From assembly GCA_947471745.1 (NCBI GenBank), contig CANJKZ010000770.1:496001-560000 (forward strand): a stretch of 64,000 bases of DNA, written 5' to 3'. Each line of letters starts with the position of its first letter. Within the stretch, counting starts at the first letter, position 1. Below, piece after piece: positions 11,601 to 22,100 of the stretch. The notes below the pieces were generated by a model that worked only from the letters and a program-made list of their open reading frames with translations, was not told where the DNA came from and ran no database searches. This DNA is from Closterium sp. Naga37s-1. Taxonomy: Eukaryota; Streptophyta; Zygnematophyceae; Desmidiales; Closteriaceae. The position numbers and the translations under genes are program-made.

Positions 11601-14600
11601 TACCACCACTCCTGGGGGTCAGCGTGTGTCGAACTGCACGTGCACGCGGACGGGGCGTCACCTGGCTACGTTCACTCGTCGGCCAGGGTCGAGTCTGTAC
11701 ACACTGGCTACCGAGCCTCCTCAAGTCGCTGCGTCTGCTCAGGTGTCCGCGTCAGGTCAGGTAGCCGCCTCTTGCTCGTGTCGCCTCCTGTCGCACCAGA
11801 CTCTTCTTTGGCACCACCGCCTGGGTCACCCCTCCCTGCCACGCCTTCGTGGCATGCACTCCCGTCTCCTTGTCTCTGGTCTCCCCAGGTCTCTGCCTCC
11901 CCTGCCGCCCTCGCCTGCCCCGCCCTGTCTTCCTTGCGTCGAGGGACGGCAGCGCGCCGCTCCTCACTCCTCCTCGTTTCCCCCGACGACTGCTCCCCTG
12001 CAGACCCTCCACATGGACGTGTGGGGCCCAGCCCGCGTCAGTGGACAGGGCCGCGAGCGCTACTTTCTGCTGGTAGTTGACGACTATACGCGATACACCA
12101 CAGTCTTCCCCTTGCGCAGCAAGGGTGAAGTCTCTGCTGTCTTGATCCCTTGGATCCGCACAGTCCGTCTCCAGCTGCGTGCGCGTTTCGGCCAGGACCT
12201 TCCTGTCCTGCGTCTGCACTCTGACAGAGGTGGTGAGTTCTCCTCCGACCTCTTGCGGGACTTTTGTCGTGGGGAGGGCATCACCCAGTCGTTCACGCTT
12301 CCAGACTCCCCTCAGCAAAATGGGATTGCTGAGCGCCGCATTGGCTTAGTCATGGAGGTCGCTCGTACCTCCATGATTCATGCGGCAACTCCCCATTTTC
12401 TGTGGCCGTTTGCGGTCCGGTACGCTGCGCATCAGCTCAACCTTTGGCCCCGTGTCTCCTTGCCGGAGACCTCGCCCACACTGCGTTGGACGGGGAAGGT
12501 TGGCGATGCGTCGGTGTTCCGGGTCTGGGGTTCTCGTGCCTTTGTTCGCGATACGTCCGCGGACAAGCTCTCCGCCCGCGCTATTCCCTGCGTCTTCCTT
12601 GGCTTTGTCCCTGATGCGCCTGGCTGGCAGTTTTACCACCCCACCTCGCGCCGTGTCCTCCCTTCTCAGGACGTCACGTTCGACGAGTCGGTTCCCTTCT
12701 ACCGTCTCTTCCCCTACCGCTCTGCCCCTTCCCCGCCCCCGCCGCTCTTCCTTGCTCCCGGTCCGCCTCCGGTAGACCCCCTCCCGCCCCAGGGTCCTGC
12801 TCCCTCGGGAGTGTCTCAGGTAGACCCTCTCCCAGGTACTGCGCCTGTTCAGGTAGCTGTCGTCTCAGGTGCTGCTCCAGGTGCTGCGTCTGGGGGTGCT
12901 GCGTCTGGGGGTGCAGAGCCGGGGGGTGCGGGGTCTGAGGGTGCTGGGTCTGGGGGTGCTGAGCCTGAGGGTGTTGAGCCTGGGGGTGCTGAGTCGGAGG
13001 GTGCGGAGCCTGAGGGTGCGGAGTTGGAGGGTGCGGAGTCTGGGGGTGCTGAGCCTCGGGGTGCTGCTTTGTCTGGAGGTCCTACTGGTGCTTCACCGCG
13101 ACTATCCTCGCAGCAGCTGCGTGAGTGGCTAATTCAGCGCGCACACCGTCGGAGTGGGGCTCCCGGAGCTGGCGAGCCTGGAGGCGCTGGAGCTGGAGGT
13201 GCTGCTGTTACTACTGGAGTTGGAGACCCTAGGGAGCCTGGAGCAGCTGGCGCTGGAGGCGCTGGAGCTGGAGTAGCTGGAGTTGGAGGCCCTGGCGCAG
13301 GAGGCACTGGAGCTGCAGGAGCTGGAGCTGTTGACCCTGGTGCTGGAGGTGCTGGAGGCCCTGTGCGGCCGCGCCCGTACTTCGTTCCCCTGCTTCAGCA
13401 GGTTCTTGGTGTCCCGTCTTCTACTGGTCTTCCTCCTCCCTTCCTGTGTCCACCGCCTGACCAGTCGCAGCCGCCGTTACAGCCAGCCTCCCCACTGCCT
13501 GTTCCCTCTCCTTACACTGAGCAGTCAGGAGGTCTTACAGAGCGTCATGAGCCTGCGTCTAGTCCTGTCTCACCTGTTCGCACTGCTCGTCGCGCTCCTC
13601 GTTCGCGTCCTCCCCCTGTCCCAGGCACGCACACCATGGCACTCCGTCCTTCCTCTGTTCCACTGCGTGTTCCTCTGCCTGCTCCTCCTGAGTCCTCTCT
13701 TCCTGAGGTCCCTGACCCTGAGTCTGACCGAGCGCGTGCTGCCAGTCCCACTGTTGCTCGTCTCCTTGCCACTGCTGTCACTGACCCGTCCTTTGAGTCT
13801 GCTGCTGCTTCTGCTCTCGTTGCTAAGCTACTTGACTTTGCTGCTGCCTGCCGTCCCGACTACGCCTCTGCTCTAGTTGCTGAGTCTGTGCCTGCCAGTC
13901 CTCCGTCCGTCGGGGGTGAGTGTGCTCTTGGCACGGACGTCCTTGAGGATAGGCAGGAGGACTTTGAGTGTCTTGCAGCTGCTGTACCTTGTTTCGCCTC
14001 CTTGCTGCTTGCCCCTGAGGGAGACCCGGATGCTCCTGACATCCCGACCCCGCGCTCTTACGCAGAGGCGATTACGGGTCCTTACTCCTCTCAGTGGCAG
14101 GCAGCTATGGATGCCGAGATGGCATCCTGGAAGTCCACAGGCACTTACGTTGACGAGGTTCCCCCACCTGGGGTGAACATAGTCGATGGCATGTGGATCT
14201 TCAGGGTGAAGCGGCCGCCGGGTTCTCCGCCTGCCTTCAAGGCGCGTTACGTTGCTCGAGGTTTCAGTCAGCGACAGGGAGTTGACTACTTCCATACCTT
14301 CTCCCCCACCCCGAAGATGACTACTCTTCGGGTGTTGCTGCATGTAGCTGCTCAGCATGGCTACGAGTTACACTCCCTGGACTTCAGTACTGCCTTCCTG
14401 CAGGGCAGCCTGCACGAGGAGATCTGGCTGCGCCGACCACCTGGTTTCACTGGGTCGTTTCCTACAGGTACCCAGTGGAGCCTCCGCCGGCCAGTCTACC
14501 GTCTCCGCCAGGCGCCTCACGAGTGGCACGACACACTCAGGACTACGCTTGCGGCTCTTGGGTTTGTTCCTTCTACAGCAGACCCGTCGCTGTTTCTACG

Positions 14601-17097
14601 CACCGACACCTCGCTACCGCCCTTCTACGTCCTAGTGTACGTCGACGACCTCGTCTTTGCCACGGCTGACACTGAGGCACTGACCCTAGTGAAGTCCGAG
14701 CTGCAGAAGAGACATACCTGCACTGACTTGGGTGAACTGCGCAGCTACCTTGGCCTGCAGATCACCCGGGACAGAGCACGGCGCACCATCACACTGACTC
14801 AGTCACACATGGTGCACCAGGTCCTTCAGCGCTTCGGCTTCCACTACTCCTCGCCACAGCTCACTCCTCTGTCTACCAGCCACTCGCTCTCAGCTCCACC
14901 TTCGGACGAGTCCGTAGAGCCGAGTGGTCCGTACCCAGAGCTTGTGGGTTGCCTCATGTACCTGATGACTTGCACACGACCTGACCTCGCGTACCCTCTC
15001 AGCCTTCTGGCTCGCTACGTGGCTCCCGGTAGGCACCGAAAGGTGCACTGGGATGCTGCGAAGAGGGTACTGCGTTACCTGTGCAGTACGTCGGGCATGG
15101 GGCTTGTGCTTGGAGGACGGGGTCCTGTTGTCCTCACTGGTCACGCAGACGCCTCCTGGGTTGACGACTCAGCTACGCAGCGGTCGTCGCAGGGTTACAC
15201 CTTCAGCCTTGGGTCCGGCTCGGTTTCTTGGCGGTCTACCCGCTTGTCTTCAGTTCTCAGCTCCAGCTGTGAGGCTGAGATCTACGCTGGAGCCATGGCT
15301 GCTCAGGAGCTACGCTGGCTCACCTACTTGTTGACCGACATGGGAGAGCAGCCTCGTTCGCCTCCAGTCCTGTAAGTAGACAACAAGGCCATGATAGCCT
15401 TGTGTCAGGAGCACAGACTGGAGCACAGAACAAAGCACATCGCTCTGCGATACTTCCTTGCTCGAGAGTTGCAGCAGCGTGGTCAGCTTCGTCTAGCGTA
15501 CGTGGCCACTCGGGCCAACACTGCTGATGTCTTCACCAAGGCACTTCCGCCTGGTGACCATCAGTGCTTTGTTACTGTGTTAGGCCTTGTGCCTAGTTTG
15601 CCTCACTTACTTACTGCCTGACTCTGCCTGTACTGTGATCTATCTATATACCTGCATGCTTACACTTGTTAGGGTATGATCACTGTATTGTTTGTTCACT
15701 GTATATAACTCTGCATGTGAACTGGCCTTTTGGCCCTTTGCTTGTGCTCGGACTGTGTGGTGACTTTGTGATCCACCTTGAGCTTGCTTTGCTTTTCTTG
15801 ACTGGTCTAGTGACCATCACTTGTTCTGGCTATCCCCCACTTCGCCTATGGGGGTGTGTCAAACATATATGCTTAGTTATATGTAGGCTTAGTTCATGTG
15901 TTTACATTTGTCTAGGCTATAGTGGGTTTAGCCTTAGGGGGCACAGAATTCTCTCGACATTCTACTTGTACCCTTCCTTGTTTCCTAGTCAATCATTCTC
16001 ACCTAAGGTTTCTAACACCTTCCGTAATTGCCCTTGACACCGCTCTTCACCCCTCTTTAATCCTCTTCACCATTGCCAGAATCCGGCCCACTCTTCCCTC
16101 CTCACCAATACAGTGTTTTATGGCCAATCAACTGCTGAAATACGTCTCCACGCCTCTCTTCCTCATTAGCAGCAATTATGACAAAATCGCAGTACGTTGA
16201 CAAGCGTGTTGCTCGTGTCATTTAATGATATGTTATTTATAAGATTGTTACTCAATTGCCAAAATTGATACAATCGTTGCTTTATAATTATTCTTATTGC
16301 CACTACTACTATCACAATTACCATGAACATGGCAATCACTATCACTGTTGCAATTGTTATTACTATAACTAAGACGTTTACGTTTTGTGTATGTGTGTGT
16401 GTGTGTGTGTTTGTGTGTGTGCGTGTGTGTTTTTTTTCTTTGTGTTTTTTTTTCCGGTTTCCTTTTTTGGTACAAGGTATTAACATAATCTGTTTATTAT
16501 ACCAAGAACTCATTCCGGCAACTGGAAGGTCTCACTTCACAGTACTGCATCACTATTGAGCTCGCACCCTGTGTCACACCAGAGGTCTTGCATCATCTCT
16601 TTAACATTTTCTCTATAATATCTTGAGTTTTTCCTTTCTCACATCTTCACCCTTTTCCCTATCAACTATCAAGATATGTTTTTTCTCTATTTTACCTTGA
16701 GCCATTAGTCTCTCATCTCTTCAACCTTTCCTCTCTCACTCTGTGGCTTGCACTCTCTTTTGTGCCTTGACCTGCAGATGAGGGCCATTGCTGCACCGCA
16801 GGTGTTGGATTTGGGAACGAAGGCCCCTCCAGACTGCTTCAACCAGCTTAGCAAGTGCACCGCTGCTGAGAATCGAGTCATTGAGGGCACGTGAGTGTGT
16901 GTAAGTGAGTGTGTTCGTGCCTTGATCTGCAGATGAGATGAGGGCCATAGTAGCACCGCAGATATTTGATTCAGAGTCAACGGCCCCTCCAGACTGCCTC
17001 AACCAGCTCAGTAAGTGCACCGCTGCTGAGAATCGAGTTATCAAGGGTACGTGAGTGTGGGTGAGCGAGTGCGTTTGACAATGGGAGGGAGTGTAAA

Positions 17098-17138
<41 letters not shown>

Positions 17139-17944
17139 AGCTTTCGATTGCACTTGCACAACTCTACTCTCCTTGGCTTACCTTCCTTGGCTTACTCTCC
17201 TTGCCTTACGTTTCCCTACCCTTCTTGTTTCACCTTGTCCTACCCTCCTTGCCTAACCTTACCTTGCCTTCCTTGCCGCCTTACCTTGCCTTACCTTTCT
17301 TTCCCACCCGCCTTGCCTTGCCTTGCCTCACTCGGTTTTCCCCACCTTGCCTAACCTTGCTTCACTTGCCTCACCTTACCAAACATTACCTCACCGTGCT
17401 TCACCTTTCACCACTCCTGGGTTTCAGATTACCGCAAGGCAGTGGCATCAGCATCGACTCCTCTCCTCCACAGCGACCCACCGTCATCCACCACTTCGTC
17501 ACCATCTCAACCGCACTCCACACCTGCCAACGCCGTCTTCCTCTTCTCCTGCTTCCAGCACGGCTCCATTCACTCAGACATGCCGTGGACTGAGCGCACG
17601 GCAAAAGGAGTGGTGAGTTAAAATCACGCTTCGTTTCCTTCTATCGTAGCACACGGGCGTTTGTGCGTGCATGTGTGTGTGTATCTGTGAACATGCATGG
17701 GTGTGCATGTGTGTGTGTATCTGTAAGCATGCATAGGTGTGCATGTGTGTGTGTATCTGTGAGCATTCATGGATGTTCAACCAATCCGGCCTTTCTTTTT
17801 CCTCTCTCTCCCCAATCCATCCAACGGCAGCCGATGTACGAAGCTGTGGACCATTGGATGCACCCAGACAACAGTGACAAGATTTACCGCGTCGAAGGAG
17901 GATATTCATCCAACTCCTGCGCAGGGCTAATGCGACGTTCTTAG
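5661..17944 (+). CDS. Pectin acetylesterase (PAE/NOTUM family), gene split by a Copia element
   Basis: A secreted serine esterase that removes acetyl groups from wall pectin. Proposed exons: 5661-6086 (hydrophobic signal segment VALLLVATAAG, then GAVCLDGSAPGFYYRKGYGS), 6296-6381 (GGAWCATPHGCAYRAHTRLG), about 6400-6471, 6991-7124 (nucleophile motif GCSAGE), 7410-7470, 7638-7705, 16080-16191 (SSNYDK with the catalytic Asp), 16778-16886 or 16938-17046, 17428-17612 (SCFQHG with the catalytic His) and 17831-17944. Reading phases close at nearly all junctions. The segment that normally carries the conserved YCDG strand between GGAW and GCSAG was not found, and the join at 6381-6400 is unclear, so a deletion is possible. 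Intron 6 (7706-16079) contains a whole Copia element; splicing it out would leave the protein unchanged. Two exons are duplicated. Family call firm; functional state uncertain. Confidence 0.82.
6476..6600 (+). repeat. G-rich GATGAGAGGGGGGG tract in an intron
   Basis: Irregular repeats of GATGAGAG followed by runs of 6-9 G, within the intron after 6471. Several closely spaced G runs make a G-quadruplex possible on this strand. Confidence 0.7.
6628..6645. repeat. Perfect 18-bp palindrome AGAAACCCC/GGGGTTTCT
   Basis: Perfect inverted repeat with no spacer, in an intron of the esterase gene. Its sequence differs from the TTTTGAG family. Confidence 0.6.
7131..7260 (+). repeat. Decamer array CTCCTCTTCA/CCCCTCTTCA in an intron
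   Basis: About 12 copies of a 10-bp pyrimidine-rich unit (CTCCTCTTCA, CCCCTCTTCA, CTCCTATTCA). A short echo of the same unit lies at 16040-16070, just upstream of the exon beyond the Copia insertion. Confidence 0.85.
7864..8024 (+). repeat. 5' LTR of Copia 1
   Basis: 161 bp, TG...CA ends. Followed at 8025 by TGGTATTAAGAGC, a slightly degenerate form of the plant initiator-tRNA-Met primer site TGGTATCAGAGC. Confidence 0.93.
8080..9920 (+). repeat. GC-rich low-complexity leader of Copia 1
   Basis: Between primer site and gag. The first part (to about 8820) repeats units like CCCGTCGCCCGGCCCGTACC with TAG; the second repeats units like GGCCCCTCGGCCCCCTAGGC. Long open frames on both strands here are by-products of the repetition, not genes. 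C runs occur at 9471-9490 and 9708-9718. Confidence 0.85.
9925..15621 (+). pseudogene. Copia 1 gag-pol polyprotein with two nonsense codons
   Basis: One frame of about 1,898 codons from ATG 9925. It is broken by TGA at 10258 (expected CGA) and TAA at 15373 (expected TAC in the VLYVDNKA motif); no frameshift was seen. Order: gag N-domain (9925-10590); Gly-rich stretch (10690-10930); a Cys/His motif C-x13-C-x3-H-x4-C (11035-11110); protease DSGAS (about 11370); HHCC integrase zinc region (HHRLGH ... CLPC, 11810-11940); integrase core with HMDVWG, HSDRGGE and NGIAERR; a variable linker of GGAEP/GGAES repeats (12880-13370); RT with YVDD (about 14638); RNase H to 15560. The gag Cys/His spacing is not the usual zinc knuckle. 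Near-intact, so probably mobile until recently. Confidence 0.93.
15715..16017 (+). repeat. 3' tail, polypurine-tract hairpin and 3' LTR of Copia 1
   Basis: The tail (15715-15856) is shared with Copia 2 and Copia 3. It ends in CCCCCACTTCGCCTATGGGG-GTG, where CCCCCA can pair with TGGGGG, so the polypurine tract forms one arm of a hairpin. The 3' LTR is 15857-16017. Confidence 0.85.
16386..16430 (+). repeat. (TG)n microsatellite
   Basis: Interrupted TG repeat followed by T runs, in an intron of the esterase gene. Confidence 0.9.
16778..17046 (+). repeat. Tandemly duplicated pectin acetylesterase exon
   Basis: Two 109-bp copies, 16778-16886 and 16938-17046, both open in the same phase and both encoding NQLSKCTAAENRVI with a conserved CxxxxxxC pair. 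Copy 1 ends GAGG|GCACGT (a GC donor); copy 2 ends AAGG|GTACGT (a GT donor). Each would join in frame to the exon at 17428, giving a mutually exclusive exon pair, or an out-of-frame transcript if both are included (109 is not a multiple of 3). Confidence 0.85.
17101..17135 (+). repeat. Poly-T tract, 35 bp
   Basis: Uninterrupted T run in an intron. It is followed by a CCTTGCCTTACCTTG-type pyrimidine-rich repeat (17160-17415) ahead of the exon acceptor at 17427. Confidence 0.95.
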
Positions 17945-17948
17945 AGAT

Positions 17949-18063
17949 ATGCCTCCTGGCCCACCGGATCTGGATGCCTCCTGGCCCACCGATGTACGAA
18001 GCTGTGGACTGTTGGATGCACCCTGACAACAGCGACAAGATTCACCTCGTCGAAGGAGGATAT
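17949..18063 (+). repeat. Extra copy of the pectin acetylesterase terminal exon
   Basis: 17988-18063 repeats the start of the last exon (MYEAVDCWMHPDNSDKIHLV, then EGGY). It follows two copies of a GCCTCCTGGCCCACCG segment (17950 and 17975). The copy has lost the original stop context. Confidence 0.8.
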
Positions 18064-18346
18064 CATCGTCATGAAGGAATGGAGTGTGATCGGAACAATA
18101 TTTTTTTTTCTCTTCAAGTGCATTATAGCCCGGCTGCTCTCAGTTTTGGCCGTGCAAATGCTGAATAAGGCCCACGGGTTCGAAATAAGGCCGGGTGGGG
18201 TTGGTTGCTCCTAATACGTAAAATAGTATGACCATACTTTGTTACATGTTTTGATTCAAATTTGTTTTTTATATGTTTTATATGCTTGCTATGTTGTAAT
18301 GCCCCATATATCACCATACTGTCATACACCAGAAGGTGCACCTGAG

Positions 18347-18426
18347 ACTGCAGCACAGCAGAGTAGACTGTACCTGGTCGATCATCTTGGTGAATTTGGC
18401 TTGCTGGTAGTAGAGCACTATAAGGG
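18347..18426 (-). pseudogene. Antisense fragment of the SF3B6 penultimate exon
   Basis: The reverse complement reads the [13 protein letters not shown] part of the SF3B6 exon, with the donor-side GACCAGGTA sequence, 16 kb from the gene and in opposite orientation. It lies just left of Copia 2. Confidence 0.8.
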
Positions 18427-18639
18427 GTACTGATTGTCCACGTTGTACAAGTTGTCAAATTACATATGTTGTTGTTAGGCTGTAGTGGGATAAACAATAG
18501 AGGGTACAACCCGTTTAGGGATCCTACTTGTATTTCTCATTCTGCTCAATGCAATCATTCCGCCGCTTTAGTTTTTAACATGGTTTCAGAGCATGTCCCG
18601 ATGTAGGACCGTTTTTTTTTTTGCCTACCGTTAGCTCTG

Positions 18640-19160
18640 CCCCAGGTGCTGCTGCCGTCGCACGTGCCTCTGCCCTGCGCTGCCGCGCTGCCCTGCCCTG
18701 CCCTGCCCTGCGCTGTCGTGCTGGCCTACCCAAACTCGTGTGCTGTCGCGCTGCCCTGCCCCGTGCGCCCGCCTGCCCACTGCCCCGCACACTATTCTCG
18801 CCGCCCGTGCGCTGTTCGCATACTGCCCGCACACTGCCCGCGCCGCCTGTGCGCTGCCCGCACTGCCCTGCGCGCGCTGCCACGCGCTGCCCTACCCCGC
18901 GTGCTAGCGCCGCCCTGCCCCGCGCGCTAACACCGCCCTGCCCCGAGCGCTAGCGCCGCCATGTCCCGTGCGACCCGCGCCACCCTGCCCCGCGCGCTAA
19001 CGCCGCCCTGCCCCGCGCACTTGCGCCGCCCTGCCCCGCTGCCACCCTGCGCCCTGCTGCTGCCGCCCTAGCTACAGTTGCCGCCGACGCAACTGCTGCC
19101 GCTCTTGCTGCCGCTGCTGCTGCTGCTGCCACGGCCGTTGCTGCTGCTGTTACTACTGCT
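18640..19160 (+). repeat. GC-rich leader of Copia 2
   Basis: CTGCCCTGCCCTGCGC-type and CCGCGCGCTAACGCCGCCCTG-type repeats between primer site and gag, in the same position as the leaders of the other elements of the lineage but with a different repeat sequence. Ends in GCTGCTGCTG-like codon repeats. Confidence 0.8.
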
Positions 19161-22100
19161 ATGGCAACTGTTACTGTGCTTACCTTTGACGCGGAGGGTT
19201 GCCCGATCGAGTTTGAGTCCTGGCTGAAGGACCTCCACCTGTACCTACAGAGTGTTACTAGGGATGACGTCTCACTGTATGAGCATACGTCGGGGTCCCT
19301 TTCAGCCTTAGATGAGACGGCTGACCATGTGGTTCGCTCACAGTGGCTCTCGCACGACGCTACCCCCTAGCTTGCTGTCCGCAACCACCTCCCGCTAGAT
19401 CAGAGGCCCCATTTTTGCCAGCTTCAGACGGCCAAAGTGCTCTATGGCGCTGTAGTCAAGCGCTTCTCCTCCCCCTCTACTGCCATCCTAGGCCGTGTTC
19501 TGCTGCCGTATTTCATTCCTGAGCTGTCAGACTTCCCCACTGTCGCTGATCTCATGTCCCACCTCTGCTCCCTTGACGCTCGCTTCCGTGCTGCTCTCAA
19601 GCCAGACTTTCTGGTTGGGAACCCGCTCCTGATGTACGTTACTCTCTACTTCCTCACGACCCGCCTCCCTGACTCCCTTCAAGCTGTTCGAGACTACTTC
19701 CTCTCCCTAGACCCCACTCAGATCACCCTTGCCTCATTTGAGACCCGTCTCTTAGAGGCTGAGACCAGTGCCCATGCTGACGCTGCCTCCCGTGGCACTC
19801 TCCCCCTCTGTTTCTTAGGGGTGCTCCCCCTCCCTTCTAGTGCCCTCTGTTGCCTCTGCTGCTGCTGTTGACTTCCTTTGTGCTGAGGAGGTCGGTGCTG
19901 CATCTACTCCTAGTGGGAGGCCACGCGGCGGCAAGGGCTAGGGTGGTAAGGGTGGGGGTGGTGGGGGTGGCGGTGGCGGGGGTGGTGGCGAAGGTGGTGG
20001 CGGTGGTAGTGGTGGGGGTGGAGGAGGTAGCGGCGGCGGTGGAGGCAGTGGGGGTGGTGGAGGGAGTGGGGGTGGCAGTCGGGGTGGAGGCTCGGATTCG
20101 GCAACCCGTACAGCTGCGTCTGGTGGTGGCGAATCTGGGGGATGGACATCAGCAGCAGTTGCGTCGGTAGGAGACTCTCTCGCCGCAGCAGCTTCGTGAG
20201 TGGGTGGCCCAGCATGGCAGCTCCGATGATGCAGTTCGCTGCCAGTACCGCCGACGCACGGGTCCCCTTAGAGAGGTATGCGACTGACAGGAACACACTG
20301 AGGCTAGCTGCTTCTTCCACTTCGTCGACGCGTTTCGCTAGGAGTTTCGTGAGCAGCAGAAGACTCTTGGCTGGTTAGTGCTGCTCAAGAAGAACATCGA
20401 TGTGTTTACTCTTGATTGGGACCAAATCTGTGCTGGCATGTATGCTATGTATGCTGCTTCTGCTAGTGTTTAGGGTGACTATTACTCGTGTGTGCCTAGA
20501 GCTACTAGTGTAGAGGCTGCTAGTCTAGGTGCTTGTGTGTGTGCTAGCACAGGTGCAGCTCTTGCGAAGGCTTTGCACACCTTCAAGCTGGACCCCGGCG
20601 CGTCTCGCTGCTTCTTCCACGACTGCACCACAGTCACACCGCTCACAGCACCTGTCCTTGTCACGCTGGCCGACCCCACCAGCAGCCCAGTCGTTGCACG
20701 TGGTTCCACTATTCTCCCGTGTCCGGCAGCCCCCTCCGGATCCCTCACATGTCTCCACCTCCCCTCGTTTGCTGCAAACTTGGTGAGTCAGGCTGTCCTC
20801 CATGACCAGTTGGTCACTACCACTACTCCTAGAGGCAAGCTTGTGCGGATCTGTACGGACTCAGTGACTGGCGATCACCTCGCCACGTTCACTCGGAGGC
20901 CTGGGTCTGGCCTATACACGCTGCACACCGAGTCTGCACAGGTGGCTTCGTCAGGTCAGGTAGCTGCGTCTTGCTCATGTCGATTACTCACGCACCCGTC
21001 TCTCCTGTGGCACCACCGTCTTGGTCACCCCTCCCTGCCGCGTCTGCGTAGCATGCACTCTTGTCTCCATGTCTCTGGCCTCACCAGGTCCCTGCCCCCG
21101 CTCCCACAGTCGCTTGCACCGCCGTGCCTTCCCTGCGTTAAGGGGCGGCAGCGCGCCGCTCCTCACTCCTCCTCATTTCCTCCGACCACTGCTCCTCTGC
21201 AGACACTCCACATGGACGTGTGGGGCCCCGCCCATGTCAGTGGACAGGACCGGGAGAGCTACATTCTGCTGGTTGTTGACGACTTCACGCGCTACACCAC
21301 GGTCTTCCCCTTGCAGAGCAAGGCGGAGGTCCGCATTGTCTTGATCCCTTGGATCCGCGCTGTTTGCCGCCGGCTGAGCGCGCAGTTCCAGCAGGACCTC
21401 CTTGTCATGCGGATGCACTCTTACCGAGGTGGTGAGTTTTCCTCCAGCGTCCTTGAGGACTTTTGTCGTGAGGAGGGCATCACCCAGTCGTTCACGCTTC
21501 CGGACTCTCCACAGCAGAATGGGATTGCTGAGCGCCGCATTTGCTTGATCATGGAGGTTGTTCGCACCTCCATGATCCATGCGGGTGCTCCCCATTTTCT
21601 ATGGCTGTTTGTGGTCTAATACGTCGCGCATCAGCTAAACCTCTGGCCCCGTGTCGCCCAGCCAGAGACCTCGCCTACCTTGCTTTGGACGGGGGAGGTT
21701 GGCGATGTGTCAGCGTTTTGGGTCTGGGGTTTGCTTGCCCTTGTCAGCAATACTACTACAACCAAGCTCTCTCCTCGCACCATTCGCTGAGTCTTCCTTG
21801 GCTTTCCCACCGATGCCCCGTCGTGGCTGTTTTACCACCCAGCCACGCGCCGCGTCCTGTCCTCTCGCGACGTCACCTTTGACGAGTCGGTCTGCTTCTA
21901 CCGTCTCTTCCCCCACCGCAGTTCCCCCATCCCTCCCCCGCCCCTCTTCCTGGTTCCAGATCCTCCCCCGGTAGACTCGCTCCCCCCGCAACTGTCCTGC
22001 TCCCTCAGGTGTGTCTCATGTTGACCCAACCCCCTTGGTTGAGCCTTTGGAGGTCTCCTCCGACACCTCTGGCCCAGCTGAGGTGGGTGACCCTATTGCT

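Larger units (their letters stand above)
7864..16017 (+). mobile_element. Full-length Copia retrotransposon 1
   Basis: The 161-bp LTRs (7864-8024, 15857-16017) start TGTCAAAC and end TAACA, and differ at about four positions by eye. The perfect 5-bp TSD CCTTC lies at 7859-7863 and 16018-16022. Next come a primer site at 8025, a 1.9-kb GC-rich leader, gag-pol (9925-15621) and a polypurine tract just before the 3' LTR. Domain order is gag, protease, integrase, RT, RNase H, which is Ty1/copia. Two nonsense codons interrupt the polyprotein. It sits in intron 6 of the pectin acetylesterase gene, in the same orientation. Confidence 0.95.
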
